The position numbers and the translations under genes are program-made. A DNA stretch of 64,000 nt from Cinnamomum chago (taxonomy: Eukaryota > Streptophyta > Magnoliopsida > Laurales > Lauraceae). Positions 1 through 11,372 of the stretch are shown here, piece by piece. How positions within the stretch are numbered: the first letter of the stretch is position 1; each line of letters starts with the position of its first letter. Under the pieces are notes generated by a model. That model was not told the DNA's origin. It searched no databases and worked only from the letters and a program-made list of their open reading frames with translations. The DNA lies in NCBI GenBank assembly GCA_038049695.1, contig CP142453.1, positions 16,372,001-16,436,000 on the forward strand. The letters are read 5' to 3'.

Positions 1-529
1 AATTTCCTCAAACTCTTCACCTTCCTGACTCAATTTCAAGCATAAACATCATTTAAGAAGTACGAATGTTAGCCCCATTTTACGAATCGATTAATGCCTT
101 TTTTGGAGTTGATACTGCAAACTGCACCCAATTCATGTAATCTTTTGTTTCCTTTTTCACTTTGACATCTTCTTATCTTATTTGATTTTTATTTATTTAT
201 TTATTGGCTTGCATTCCCAATCCTTTGAACACACAAACATCTTCGAATAAACATGTCTAGTTTCTTTATCATTAGTCAATATTGTAGAATTATTACGAAT
301 AAAAAAGCCTGCCAATTTAGCATATTTACGAATAAAAAACCCTCTCCTCTCTTCACTGCATCAAATGGGGGGCTACATCTCTTCGTCAACTAATGGGATG
401 TGAAGCCATCACAAGTGATAAATAGTAGTAATAATAATTCACCCAATTCTTCTTCTTTTTTTGAAAAATATGATTTTTTTTAAACACTATTTCTTTTTTC
501 TTTTTTCTTTTTCTTTTTCTTCTTTTTAA
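1..529. other. AT-rich non-coding stretch
   Basis: No exon-like reading frame is visible here. The stretch holds short T-rich and TTTA runs. The TMEM42-like gene that ends at 6169 must begin upstream of 2502, so this could be its intron, its 5' flank or unrelated spacer; nothing in the sequence decides which. Confidence 0.4.
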
Positions 530-687
530 TGACGGAGGGTGTCCCAGCCCTTTATGCCAGACTAATTCCTTCGGGCCCTGGGGGAGCCGGGTAAATTTCC
601 TGTGGCCCCAGTGTGATAGTGCGGTTTCGAACTCTCAACCTTCGGGAGTAAACCATGGTTCTAAGCCAACTGATCTACCCTCGGAGT
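530..687 (-). repeat. tRNA-derived SINE, copy 1
   Basis: Read on the minus strand, this starts with a tRNA-like head: an A-box-like TAGATCAGTTGG, then a B-box-like GAGTTCGAAAC about 40 bases further on. An unrelated body with CCCGGCTCCCCCAGGGCCC and TTAGTCTGG follows, then an A-rich tail (the T-rich run to about 480 on the plus strand). The same body is found at 13831-14012 and 62109-62240, and in shortened form at 10880-11001, so this is one dispersed family. A run TTCTTTTTTC lies on both sides and may be the target duplication, but it is low complexity. Confidence 0.75.
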
Positions 688-826
688 TCTTTTTTCTTAC
701 ATCTCCTTGCTGATTTTTACTAACTGGTTGGATTTATTGTTCATATTGTTTTGGATGTTTGTAAAGTGGTCTAAAAGGGTAGTAGTAGTATAGTATTGTG
801 TCTCCACTTTGGCATTGGTGCAAAGA

Positions 827-1335
827 GCAATAGCTTGGTGTGAAGGCCATTGTGTGACATCATTTGAATTGGAGGTTATTGGACTGAGAAAGTTTAATAA
901 GAGATTTCACAGTTTTATCTTATGCTTCATCATTGTAAAATATCATTCAAAAAGGTTGTGTTAAAATTATATGCATATAATTTGATGCGATGGGCTTAGG
1001 GTGTGGTGAAAGTGCAAGATTTGCATGTAAAGCCCGTCATTGCTCTTTGAATTACGAACATTGATCAAAAGTTGTTCACATGATAGGAGCCTAGCCATTT
1101 CACTCTTTGCTATCTTATAATTGATGCCTTTACATCATCTCCAACTTCTTCCAATTTCACACATTGAACAACTCGTCTACAACTAAATACTGACCTGAGG
1201 TTTTAAAACTCACTCAACTTATCACCATTTTGAGTAACTTATCTGAGACTCATTCAAACCACGTCACTAGAAGTTGGAAGGTCCTCACACCAGTTCAAAC
1301 AATGTCACACAATGGCCCCCACACCAAGAAACTGC
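827..1335. mobile_element. MITE with ~50-bp terminal inverted repeats
   Basis: The left end (827-871) reads GCAATAGCTTGGTGTGAAGG and goes on through GCCATTGTGTGACAT. The right end (about 1285-1335) is its inverted copy, with ATGTCACACAATGGC and CCACACCAAG. About 40 of 50 positions pair. The interior has no coding potential. I could not find a convincing target duplication, so the superfamily is open; Mutator-like or hAT are the likeliest. Confidence 0.65.
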
Positions 1336-2501
1336 TTGGTCATGAAAATTGCATATAGTGACTGAATCATTATTTTTTATTTTATTTTATTTTTTCATTG
1401 TAACTCTTCCCATCTGATTTTAACTGAATGGCTGAGCCTAGTTAACATATAGCATGACTCTTTCATGTGTGACGATGAACCCATTTAAGTACCCTTTTCA
1501 AATTACACAATGAGAGAGGGAGTAGTACCTGGAAGAGTTCTTCTTGTTTTTGTTGTTGAAACACTCTTTCTTTATCCACGAGCAATGAGTTTAGATGTGT
1601 TGGGTGTATCTGTGTTTACAGAAGTTTTAATTTTCTACCTGAAAGGGTTCTTATTCAGTTCTGAGAGAGAGAGAGAAATGAACGTGGGAGGGAATACAAA
1701 GAGTTGTTTGTTTCGTAAATTTTGAAACACATGTGGCACTTTTTTCTTTTCTTTTTCATAAATGGGATGCATGTTTTAAACCCATCACACAGTGTCCCAA
1801 TCGCACATGAACAACTCTCTCTATTATCTATATTATGGTGCCAGCTTCAGTGATCTTATAAATTTGTGGAGCCATGGTGGCCTAGCCTCAATACCAAATT
1901 CAATTAAACATCTTGTTTGTGTTGCTATTGGGTTTGATTCAATCCAAACAGACTGGATGTTAAATTAAGACCCGTGAAATCTCTAAGAGCAAAAAGATGA
2001 GATTTATGCTCTGGCTATATAGTAAGGACTGGTTTAGCTTGCTGGTCCCCAAGTAGGGGCTGATATTCAATCTAGTCAGAGCTAACCATTACTATACAAA
2101 AGCCCCTATCAGTTTACAAGAATTCTTCCTCTAAGTTCAATTGTTCAAGTATATCTAAACATCAATGTGCCCAAGCATAAGCACATATAATATTTTAACA
2201 GGGAGTGTAACAGACTTCTTCACTTACCCAAACGAAGGTACCCTTTTCTTCTCCACATCTCAGAGTTTTTATCATGAATATAATTTATTCCTTACTTCCC
2301 TTGCAAAATATATTTGAGCTCTCAGCGCAAGAGAACAAATATCTGCAAATCATGCCATCTTATTTGAATGTGTAGTTGTTTTTGCAGATTGTTCCTTGAA
2401 ATGGTTGCATTTATAAAATGTCTAGAGACAGACTATAAAGATACGAACTTGGAACTTTTTGTTATACGGTGGTGAGAAATTCAGCGTTACTTGTCTTGCA
2501 G
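1336..2501. other. non-coding stretch before the TMEM42-like exon
   Basis: I see no conserved exon and no recognisable element. It ends in a polypyrimidine and TTGCAG acceptor at 2496-2501, so at least its right part is intron of the TMEM42-like gene. An open frame at 1510-1725 has no protein-like features. Confidence 0.5.
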
Positions 2502-3329
2502 CTTGTCAAATATGGATTTGTTATATTCTTCAATGTGACAATGTGGGGATGCTACGTCAACAGCCTGAAAGCCCTCCCGTCTCTGCAAGCTACAGTAACA
2601 AACTTCGCCACTAACTTCCTCTCTTCAGGTCTAGCAGGATTCTTCCTGTTTGGAGAACCCCTGTCTTCTCGGGTAAAATATAAATGATTTGTTTTTTTTC
2701 TTTTTTTCTTTTCATGCAACTAGTAATTTAATATGTTGAAAGTGGAAACCTAGTAATAATCCTTTGCTGTGTAGTAGTTGCCCTTGGCATGTTATGGCTG
2801 CTAGACTCTATTTGAAATCCAAGGCTATATAATTGATTATATTTGCTTCAGTGATCTCAAAAATCAATTGTCTTGTGATCTACTGAAAATCAACAAAAGA
2901 GGATACTGAGGTTGAACTTCACCGAATTTCTTAATTCTCACACTGGCTCACAATCGTTGGTAATGTGAGTGTGTATCTTAATTTCTAAATTTGAACTGAC
3001 TTGAATGTCTTTAGCCTAAATGTTTCAATTTTTTTTAATGTCCACATACGGATTTAACCTCGTGCCTGGTTTGGTTGGGTGGGGGGGGGGGGGGTGGAGA
3101 TTTTTTTTTTAAATAACAACCCTCCAAGGAAAAATCCCAGTTTCACCATTGCATGTTTCTCATGTGTTTATTTTCATTTACAAAAGTAACGCACATGCAG
3201 TAATCAATCTGACATATATGATGAGAGAAGCCGCTTCAATTAAGATGCCAATCCACTGATAGCTCAGTGGTGAGACATATCTCTGTCCACAGAAACAACA
3301 TCGGATCTCTGGCTTTGTTAATCAGGGAC

Positions 3330-3418
<89 letters not shown>

Positions 3419-6169
3419 ACAAGTTTTTCTTGCTACCTTGTTTCTTCGTGTTATTTTTTTTTCTTTTTTAAAGTAGAAATTTGAAAATGTTTTGTAGTTG
3501 AAAAATGTGACTGTTTTTTGCTTTTGATTTCTGAATACAAATAGTGAAATGTCATTACTTGATAATTATATTTACATAATTCTTATTGGGAGGTGCTCTT
3601 GTGAGAGACACTCTCACCTTACTATGAGAGATAAAAGTGGGGGCCCTCACATTTAACTTGTTGACATTGGATATGGATGTGAGGGCCCCCACCTTGTCTC
3701 TCATAATAAGGTGAGAGGGTCTCTCACAAGAGCACCTCCCATTCTTATTATATTTATGTTGGCATATTTTTAAATATATTTATATAAACTAATTTGACTA
3801 TTATGCCAAAACCACTACACCTTATACTGGTTTCACTGTCAGACTCCCGTATACCTACACATGCAACTTAGGGACCGTATGGGGACGGACAATGGCTCTT
3901 ATCTATGGAATTTGAAATTTGAAAGTCAGGATCATTTGGTTGGTTCAGATGGATCCACATACTTGCTTTTTATTTTGAGGCTGTAGAGGGGTTAATCTTA
4001 CACATTCTCGTTTCTTATATCTAAACTAGAAGGATTTCATCTCTAATTTTTCTGGATTTTCAATTTATTTGAAGATTTTCTTTGGGAGTGTTTTTCCCCT
4101 GACATAAGAACACACATTCATTAGCATTCTACTTGTTTTGTATTGTTACAGCAGTGCATTTTTTATTTGTTACCGTTTAGTTTATTTTCTCACTACCCTT
4201 ATTATATTTCCTCCATATTTTGTGAATGGTTCTTTTTGTAATTTGTCAATGAGGCCTTTTCTTTGTAAGTTTTCAATGATTACTGAATAGTATAGAATGA
4301 CTCCGCATTGGAGAGGTTAATTGATTGCTCTTCTCTGTTCTTTTCCATTTTCTCTTAACACGGTATAAGAGCAGTCACAGAGTGCATGTCTAAGTTTGTC
4401 TCCTCTCTTCGTCCTCTATTCCTCTTCTTTGTAACCCTAAGACTAAAGAAGAAAGTAGAAAGAGAGTGATACAGTCTTCCTCCCTACAGTTGAGGTGTTA
4501 AGTATGAGTATTGGAACGGTCTTTCCAACCCTTTTGTCTCCTATTTTCTAAGGGGCTGTCTGTACCGTCTCTCTCTTGCTTTCTTTTCAATGAAGTTAGT
4601 TACTCTTCAAAAAATGGGGCATATTTGTCCCTTGGTCGTAGCTGAGCTGATTATGGACATGGATGTGTAAGTTTGTTTGTTGGATCTCCTATTTAGCAGA
4701 AAAAAGGGGGGCATATATGAGTAAATTCAATTTCTGTAGACTTCAGTCGGGGGTGACGAGGTTCTATCCTGACTTACAGTGGTGATTGTACTCTGTGCTT
4801 TAGTATAAGAGTTATGGTTTTTTTTTTTTACACAAGGGGTTGTCTGTACCGTCTTCTCTCTTGCTTTCTTTTCAATGAAGTTAGTAGCTCTTCAAAAAAA
4901 GGGGCATTTTTGTCCCTTGGTCATAGATGAGCTGGTTATGGGCATTGTTGTATTAATGTTCTTTTTTCTTTTTTTTGAATATTGAGTTTGTGAGTTTGAT
5001 CTCCTATTTAGCAGGAAAAAAGGGTTCAGGGAGGAGGGAATATTTGAGTAAATTCAACTTCTGTTAGAGAATTTTTCTGGGGTGACAAGGCTCTATCCTG
5101 ATTTACAATGGTGATTGTAGTCTGTGCTTTGTTTTAAGAGTCATGGTTTTTTTTTTCTTTTTTTCCCTCCATTCTAAGGTGAGAGATTTTGAGTTCATAA
5201 ACAGTGGAAACTGGCCGATCCATTCGGTTTTGTCAGTTTTCATTAAACTCTCCGGTTCGCTTAAAATAGATCTCCATCTTATTATATTTCTTCTTTGCAC
5301 AATTTGATTATAATGCTTTTATTTTATTTTTTTTACTCTTGGTCCATATTTTAAGAACTGACTTGGGGCCAGAATTACGTAGCTGACCCCAACATAGTTG
5401 GGACAAGGCTTTGATGATGAGCTGGGGCCGAACCAGTGGAGTGGAAGAGTAGTCCAACCCAGTTTGATAGTCCCATTTAAACAAGAATCAACCATGGCAT
5501 AAAAAATAATAAAGAAAAATTCAAAATATTTTAAAATTTTTAGTGGTGGGTCCAACCAGTTCAACTGCCATTTTGACTGGTTTTTTATTGCTACCCAAGC
5601 TTTGATCTAACCAAACCAGGTTTGACCAGCCAAATTAATCAGGATTTTAGAACGCTGGAATTTGTCTGATTATGTGTTGGGTCAAGTGACTCTGTGTGGT
5701 ATTTCTACTTTGTAAACTAATATCATATGCCACTAGTTTTCATCTGCACAGTTCTAATTGGATATTTCTGACATGCAAAACCTTGGACGATGAAAACCTT
5801 CAAACTGTGGTCCAGGCCTTCTGCGTTGAATCAGTTATACTATTAATTTTCATCCAACCAGCTATAATTGCGGTTCCAAATAATGATAAGTTTGCTACCT
5901 GTTAAAAAGTTAACTGCAATTCTGTTCTATTTTTTTTTTTCTCTCATTTTGATGTTATCAACTGTTTTGCAATGAGGTTCAAGGCGGTGTTTCTTACTGT
6001 AAAATTGTTTGTGTTTTGCAGCAGGATTGGTGTTGGTGTCTTATAATTCGAGTGCAGTTCTAATTTTGAAATTTCTTTATCGCAGTGGTTTGCAGGTGCT
6101 CTCCTCATTGTCCTTGGTGTCTTCGTCCTTAGTAAATCCAGCATTGAGAAAAGGCCAAGCTCAGATTAA
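2502..6169 (+). CDS. EamA/TMEM42-like membrane transporter family protein, last two coding exons (5' partial)
   Basis: Coding exons are 2502-2672 (57 codons, phase 0 on both sides) and 6086-6169 (27 codons and TAA). The upstream acceptor is TTGCAG and the donor is CGG|GTAAAA. The first exon encodes a hydrophobic helix (GFVIFFNVTMWGCYVNSL), then SLQATVTNFATNFLSSGLAG and FLFGEPL. The second encodes WFAGALLIVLGVFVLS and a short polar tail, KSSIEKRPSSD. This helix-loop-helix layout, with the xFGExL turn between the last helices, is the C-terminal half of the EamA/drug-metabolite-transporter fold. Spacing resembles the small four-helix TMEM42 type, about 150 residues. Substrate is unknown. The 5' exons are not visible in the window. 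The 3413-base intron carries several repeats, listed separately. Confidence 0.85.
3255..3330 (+). repeat. tRNA-like SINE head fragment
   Basis: GATAGCTCAGTGGTGAGA is a good Pol III A box as found in tRNA-derived SINEs. The B box is weak (GGATCTCTGGC region) and the unit runs directly into a TG/AG microsatellite, so it is at best a damaged SINE. Confidence 0.35.
3330..3416. repeat. compound (TG)n(AG)n microsatellite
   Basis: About 15 TG units change to about 28 AG units. It lies in the intron of the TMEM42-like gene and is likely length-polymorphic. Confidence 0.98.
3588..3740. mobile_element. Foldback MITE, Mutator-like, with 9-bp target duplication
   Basis: The whole 153-base unit is nearly a palindrome. 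It begins GGGAGGTGCTCTTGTGAGAG and ends with the inverted form CTCTCACAAGAGCACCTCCC; the arms continue inward through a GGGGGCCCTCAC / GTGAGGGCCCCC pair to a short loop near 3660. Perfect 9-base duplications ATTCTTATT flank it (3579-3587 and 3741-3749), which is the Mutator signature. It sits in the intron of the TMEM42-like gene. The clean arms suggest a fairly recent insertion, and a transcript would form a long hairpin. Confidence 0.9.
4080..4378 (+). mobile_element. Ty1/Copia-like LTR remnant with primer-binding site (fossil)
   Basis: The stretch ends in TTCTCTTAACA followed by CGGTATAAGAGC, which resembles the TGGTATCAGAGC primer-binding site (initiator Met tRNA) of Ty1/Copia elements. 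The preceding 250 bases have the T-rich LTR character. The start is a guess. No gag or pol is preserved next to it, so this is a broken, old fragment. Confidence 0.4.
4549..5155. repeat. Tandem duplication, two ~0.29-0.31-kb copies
   Basis: Two diverged copies lie head to tail, starting GGGGCTGTCTGTACCGTC (4551) and GGGGTTGTCTGTACCGTC (4837). Both contain TTCTTTTCAATGAAGTTAGT, CCTATTTAGCAG and GGTGATTGTA, and both end in a poly-T run. The copies differ at roughly one base in eight, with indels. It follows the Copia-like primer site and may be that element's leader. Confidence 0.85.
5372..5422 (+). repeat. 3' tail of a plant SINE/RTE-type retroposon
   Basis: TACGTAGCTGACCCCAACAT and TAGTTGGGACAAGGCTTTGA, followed by a short TGATGA run, match the conserved 3' end shared by Au-type SINEs and RTE LINEs of plants. 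No head with A and B boxes is visible upstream, so it is a fragment. Confidence 0.5.
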
Positions 6170-7089
6170 AAGGGCCAGATGAGTTTTGTTTACCTGCCAT
6201 TGTAAGTTTGGGTTCAATGTTTGAAAATGTTTAAAACGTTGGTACTCATAGTGTATTTCACCCCTTTGGTTGTTGTCACAACTCGTCAGAATGCCTGAGA
6301 CAGTGAGACATCCTACTTAAACAGGAAATCCCCTGAATGCAAAGACCCCTCCTAGCATTCAGAAAAAACCCCCTTTAACTGCTTCCCTGAAACTAGAGAG
6401 TTCAGATACCTCAAAAAGTCTCTCAAATGTTGCACTCAGGTTGTCGTACATTTCGGTAATTCCTGCCTGCTTGAACTCCCATCAGGAATGCTTGCAATCA
6501 AATGTGACATTAGAAGTTTTATTCACCACATTGTTCTTTTGGTTTATTCTCTTAAAAATCAAAATCTTTTTTTTTCTTTCAGTTAGTCAGTATCATGCAT
6601 TAAAATGTACTAGAAACCGTTGCAACGAACATTGAAAATATATCATCTGAATGCTTCACTAATTTCACATTTTTAGCCTTTGGTTGGGTGCTTTTTTTCA
6701 ACTTTAAAAGGAATTGTCATCTGGTTAGACTCAATTCTTTAGATACTAAAAAGTATTATTACCTCTTTTGTTAGAGTCAGTTCCAGATTCAAATGCTCAC
6801 TTCAGAACATGGATATGAATACTATGCAGATTTGAAGATATAAAGGCATGGTTGAAAACTCTCTTAGTTGACTCTCTCCCGAGTCAAAAATAGGGCCGAG
6901 TCATCTCATTTAAAGAAGTTGTTTGCATGCATTCTGAACCATTTAATAGGTGGCAAATCTAATTTTAAACAACTAAAATTTAGTTTTAAGTAATTATGCG
7001 TGAGGTCTGAAGTCAATAATTTACAAATGACTGGAATGTATTTGAAACTTAAATATGATCTTTTACATTCTATATTTGGACTTATAAAT
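6170..7089. other. 3' flank of the TMEM42-like gene
   Basis: The 3' UTR and downstream spacer. No clear polyadenylation signal can be chosen; AT-rich sequence continues. I see no gene. Confidence 0.5.
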
Positions 7090-7282
7090 GGAGGACATTC
7101 ATGTGCATCAATCTCTCACCATAAAGTGAGAGATAATTACATGGCTTTTCCTCTTTGCACATGAACATTCTTTTTCTGCATACGACTATATATAGTTTTT
7201 CCTCTTTTACATAAAAATATTTCTAATTATGTAAGTGTTTCTCATCTTATGGTGAGGGATGGATGCACATGAATATTGTCCT
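7090..7282. mobile_element. MITE, foldback type, copy A
   Basis: Inverted ends AGGACATTCATGTGCATC and GATGCACATGAATATTGTCC, with inner inverted pairs CTCTCACCATAAAGTGAGAG and CTCATCTTATGGTGAGGGAT. TTATAAAT flanks both sides (7082-7089 and 7283-7290), a likely target duplication. The same family occurs at 38063-38253 in intron 14 of the RCC2-like gene. Confidence 0.8.
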
Positions 7283-7786
7283 TTATAAATTATGTAATAT
7301 GCAATATTTTTTCTTTTATTTTTTTTATTGTACTTTTCCTATATATATAAACTTATTAGTTTGAATTGATTGTCATTAATACATATAAATAAAATATAAA
7401 AATTATATTTTATAAGTAATGGATTTATTTTTAGATAAAAAAAGAAGAAGAAGACTACTCTTCAAGAGTCTCCGTGTGTTCTATTCGAGTCAGTTTTTTT
7501 GGATTGGATGAGTCAGAGTTCAAGTTATGGGTTTTCCAACCTTGTATAAAAGGTCTTATATGGATGTTTCTGGATTCGGGCTTTTCCTAGATCCAAAAGC
7601 AGGATTCACATGGTCATTGTATTGCGTGACGCTTTGGATGATCACAACAACCAATGACACCCTGACCTTCGAATTCTATTACTTTAAAAATCAAGAAAAA
7701 GGAAAGGACTATTGTAGGGAAACTCATTGGGAGGACAATCCGGGTCCTGATTCAAGACCAGCTTGTACTTGCTGGGTTTGAACTAA

Positions 7787-8416
7787 GGTTAGGAATGTGT
7801 TGATTGGCCCAATTATTATTTGAGCCATGTAGGCCTGTTAATTTAGTCCATTGAAATGTGTACTCAGCCCTGCCCAGCCCAAGTCCGCAAATACAAGGAC
7901 TTTGATAAAATTTGAACTCAGTGGGATGGGCTAAAAAAATTATTTTAAAGCCCGACGAAAATTGAATTGAAAATGAGCAAAGCAAGCGTAGCCCATTCGC
8001 AAGAAGCATTTGTTTGTGCCTAAGATCAGTTTACTCATGACCCTAGTTACGACCAAATTAGTGATGATGATCTAGACAATGATGGAAATGCACTAACTAA
8101 TCTTCTAAACATTAAAAGGAAAAAAAAAAAACTATATTTAACCCATAGAATACATTTAAAGTTTTCTACTGTCATCAGCCAGTCATTAGCTCGGAATAAA
8201 GGAGGTCCGATGAGGGTAGGGTATAGGAATAATTAGATAATGCAAGTTATGTTCAATATCGGGCTAAATTCAGGCTTGGGCCTGTACGAGATGGGATTTG
8301 ATGTAGGCCCATTCAATTTAAGATCAGAATTGGGCAACACCTGGTAGGCCGGTCCAATATTCAAGACAATATTAAACAATCCAAGCCCAAAAACAGTTCT
8401 TCCCATTGACAAGCCT
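7787..8416. mobile_element. Degenerate hAT-like non-autonomous element
   Basis: The left end TTAGGAATGTGTTGATTGG and right end CCCATTGACAAGCCTA look like decayed hAT termini, and the interior has the GGGCTTGGGCC / GGCCCA-rich style of the better preserved hAT MITEs here. No target duplication is recognisable, so both borders are uncertain. Confidence 0.3.
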
Positions 8417-8597
8417 ACGTCCCCATATGATGATAATGAACCACTCGGGAATATATTTGGACTCTACATGTAGGGGCAAACCTACATGTAGGCCTTTTCA
8501 AAATTTTATTTTTTACCACTAAATTTTTTATAATTTTTTATTTAAACCCCTAAATTGTTAAAATTTTCTTTTAATAATTTTCATTTGACCCCTCTTT

Positions 8598-9458
8598 TAG
8601 GGTTGTAAACGGGTCGGTTCCGGTCCGGGTCCAGGGTGGACCCGAAACCGAAACCATTTAGTAAGAAGGGGAACCGGATCCGGATCGAAACCAGGATACT
8701 GGTTCCGGAACCGGTTCCGATAATTTTAATCGGAACCGGAACCGTTTGCTGTTCATTCTTGAAGCAAATTGAAAAATAAAAATTGAGTGAAGATATCCTG
8801 AGAACAATCTTTTACCCTTACAGTGGACACAGTTTTGGCAACCCCAAAATGATACACTATTTTCTTTCCCTTTGCATCGGAAATACATTATTTAGTGACC
8901 ATGCCATGCGATGCAAACACTATTTTACTTATGGCTTGAATTGATTAGATTTGCATTGTCGTCTGAGTTGCACGTGAAAATTAACTCAACTATTGCAACG
9001 AGCTTTCAAGAAAGTGTTGCTGGTCCTAAGTAGATTTCAAAAGTTTGGCAGGACAGTTCAAAATACTAGTGCTATTTGTAGCATAGGAAATTTATGACAA
9101 AGAACCAAAAAAATATTGAAAGGATCAATTGAACTAGAAGTACTACTTACCGAGGTAATTGCCTATTTTCAAGGTGATTGTAATTTGATTTGATAAATTG
9201 ATGTACATTATCCATTATAAAAATGTGTACATTGCCATCACCCCAATGTAAAACATCTCAAATATATATTTAAATTAGAGTATATTGGGTCGGGTCTAAG
9301 CTATTGTGGATCCCGAACCGGACCCGTTTAGGTAACGGTTCCAAAAAGAGGATCCAAAACCGAAACCATTTACTTATCGGAACCAAAAAATAAGGACCCA
9401 AATCCGAAACCTAACGAATCGAAACCTTCGGAGAATCGTAGATCCATTTACAACCCTA
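8598..9458. mobile_element. hAT MITE, TAGGGTTGTAAACGG family
   Basis: Starts TAGGGTTGTAAACGGGTCGG and ends GATCCATTTACAACCCTA, the inverted form. Subterminal repeats of GGTTCCGG and CCGAACCGGACCCG lie near both ends. It is 861 bases long with no coding frame of note. A related, shorter copy is at 59198-59584. The flanking 8 bases (CCCTCTTT and CTCCTAGT) match only partly, so the insertion is old. Confidence 0.75.
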
Positions 9459-10125
9459 CTCCTAGTTCCATTTTCTGAGTCCGCCCGTCTAGTGGAGCCA
9501 AGGTTTCCTAGAATGAGTTGGTACAAACATCCACTCGTTGCAATCTTATGTTTCATGAAAAGACATAACTTTTGGCCTCTTCAAGGACTATAATACCTTA
9601 ATATGTATAACAAAAGAACCATACACGGTTGTTCATTAACAAAGGGTACCATTGAATTGATTAATGAAGTTTCACACTCATCTAGATGAGAAAGAAGCAG
9701 AAATAAATTAGCTAAGATTTTGACATTGGATATGCATTAGAAATTTAACAGAATCTCATTCAAAATTTAACACTGGAAAGAACACTTCCAAAATTTAATC
9801 ACCATCTCTCCACCGCAGCCATAATGGAAGTCCATTTCAAAGAGCTCTAAGAGATAACCAAAATGGACGTCCATTTTTAATCTCTACGACACTCTGAATG
9901 AATCATATCGCAGCCCTAGAAAGTCTTATCAGTCCCATTCCAGAATTGCCAAAATCCCAAAGATGAACTGAATATTTTTTAATTTTGGCCAGCCACACCG
10001 TATTGATCTTTGAAAAAGATCTCACTTCCACAAAGGCAATTAGTAAGGGAAGAGCAAATTTTTTTTTTTTTACCTCCGAGCCCACAGAGAAGCCAAAAAA
10101 AAACCTCGTGGCCCTTTAAGTGGGA
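9459..10125. other. spacer
   Basis: AT-rich spacer. A small inverted repeat is built from ATGGAAGTCCATTT and AAATGGACGTCCATTT (about 9823-9878). I see no gene. Confidence 0.5.
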
Positions 10126-10262
10126 GGGAGGGGGTTGGGGGAATCGATACCAAAATCTATAACTCCGGAACCGTAGTCTTGACCACCCGACAAGGGAGGC
10201 AGGGGAATCGATACCAAAACCTATAACTCCGGAACCGTGGTCTTGACCACCCGATAAACCCC
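10126..10262 (-). repeat. Tandem dimer of a tRNA-like unit
   Basis: On the minus strand two ~64-base units follow each other. Each carries an A-box-like GGGTGGTCAAGACYACGG and a B-box-like GGTATCGATTCCCC about 33 bases later. The copies differ at only a few positions. The arrangement resembles a dimeric tRNA-related SINE head without a body or poly-A tail. Neither unit folds convincingly into a complete functional tRNA by eye. Confidence 0.5.
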
Positions 10263-10714
10263 TTGGAGTTGAGGGAAAGAGCAATTGGAGGAACCACACT
10301 TGTTAGTAGTTTGCAATTTATAATTTGAAAAAAACTAGATCTCTAAGATTATAAGGAGAAAAAGATCAAAGAAGAAAGCCAAACAACTTGCATCCTTTTG
10401 AATGGGGGCACATACAGAGCATCGAATGCCTTAAGACACAGGAAGAAAGGAAAAAAAGCAATTTTCTTGTAAAATGATAATATGTGTAGAGGTAATTAAC
10501 TTAATGAAAAACACAAGATTAGTGTAAGAAAAACCAAAAAGGAAATCTATAAAATAAAGATAGATGGCACTAAACATCAACTCGATCAAAAAATAGAAAG
10601 AAAGGTGTGGCACTAATAGATATAAAATTCTTCCACCATATGGCCACCACCTTATACTCATGAGGGCAAAAAAAAAATACAGTAATGCACTATCAAGAAA
10701 TAATACAGCAGTAA

Positions 10715-10788
10715 GTGTCAGATATGAGAAGATCATCCTCAATTGATCAGACAGGGATAACTGTTTACTTCACATTTTCATCATTCAC
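10715..10788 (-). ncRNA. snoR38: Box C/D snoRNA, snoR38-like, copy 2
   Basis: On the minus strand: C box AATGATGA, a D' box CTGA preceded by CAGTTATCCCTGT, a C' box GGATGAT, and a D box CTGA. A GTG/CAC terminal stem closes the ends. The 13-base element before D' is exactly complementary to ACAGGGATAACTG of 25S rRNA, in the peptidyl-transferase region. By the D+5 rule it targets the second G of the GGG, the position known as Gm2815 in yeast and guided there by snR38. It is about 90% identical to the copy at 12447-12520. Family name is from recall of the guide; the motif matches are seen directly. Confidence 0.85.
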
Positions 10789-10879
10789 AGAGCTGTAGTA
10801 ATAAAAAAATTAAAATAAAAAAAAAATCCTCACCATATAGAGGAGCATCAGATCCCCACTGCTCTATAGAATATCAACC

Positions 10880-11001
10880 CTAAGGGGTAGCTCAGATGGC
10901 CTAGAACCATTTAAGTTAGCCGGTTACCCGGCTACTCTCTAAACCGGAGGGATTAGTCCAACACAAAGGGTTCCGAACCCTCCAATTGAGGAAAAAAAAA
11001 G
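10880..11001 (+). repeat. tRNA-derived SINE, copy 2, internally shortened
   Basis: AGGGGTAGCTCAGATGGCCT is an A-box head. CCGGAGGGATTAGTCCAACA and AAAGGGTTCCGAACCCTCC are the distal body of the SINE family seen at 530 and 13831. An A9 tail follows. The central B-box part is missing compared with the 13831 copy. It lies between two snoRNA genes and on the opposite strand. Confidence 0.65.
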
Positions 11002-11277
11002 GTATCATAATATAAATATCATTGAATGTGTCACTCCTGAGAATAAAAATCTATTTCAACATAGAATTCAATAAAAATTCAAAGAAGAAGAATTCATTGG
11101 AATTTTGTAATATGATTCCCAAAGCTTGCGACCAAAGAGAAATTCTTACAGCCATTCCCGGTATAAGCAATTCAAAATTTCGTTTCATATCCCCATGGAA
11201 TGTATGCAAATGGAATCTACTAGTTTTAACCAAAAAATATTCACCATAAGAGTAATATGAATGATAACATAAGAGAA

Positions 11278-11372
11278 GGGTGCTCAGCGTCAAATATGAA
11301 TGGATTTGTATTGTCCTCATACACACTCATCTAAGAGTGATTCAGATTAACGAGAAAACCATCATAGCACCC
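11278..11372 (-). ncRNA. Box C/D snoRNA, 25S AUUAACGAGA guide (snR68-like target)
   Basis: On the minus strand a 6-base terminal stem, GGGTGC with GCACCC, encloses C box ATGATGG, D' box CTGA, C' box GATGA and D box CTGA. The bases before D' read TCTCGTTAAT, complementary to ATTAACGAGA of 25S rRNA; D+5 points at the second A of the UUAA. That site corresponds, from memory of the yeast map, to Am2640 guided by snR68. The element before the D box (ATTTGACG) has no target I recognise. The stem and box order make a chance match unlikely. Confidence 0.8.

Noticed and set aside
3267-3476. 69-residue plus frame with Cys-Val and Arg-Glu runs
   Set aside because: It is a translation of the TG/AG microsatellite.
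10126-10262. Genuine tRNA genes
   Set aside because: No full cloverleaf with a paired acceptor stem could be drawn for either unit.
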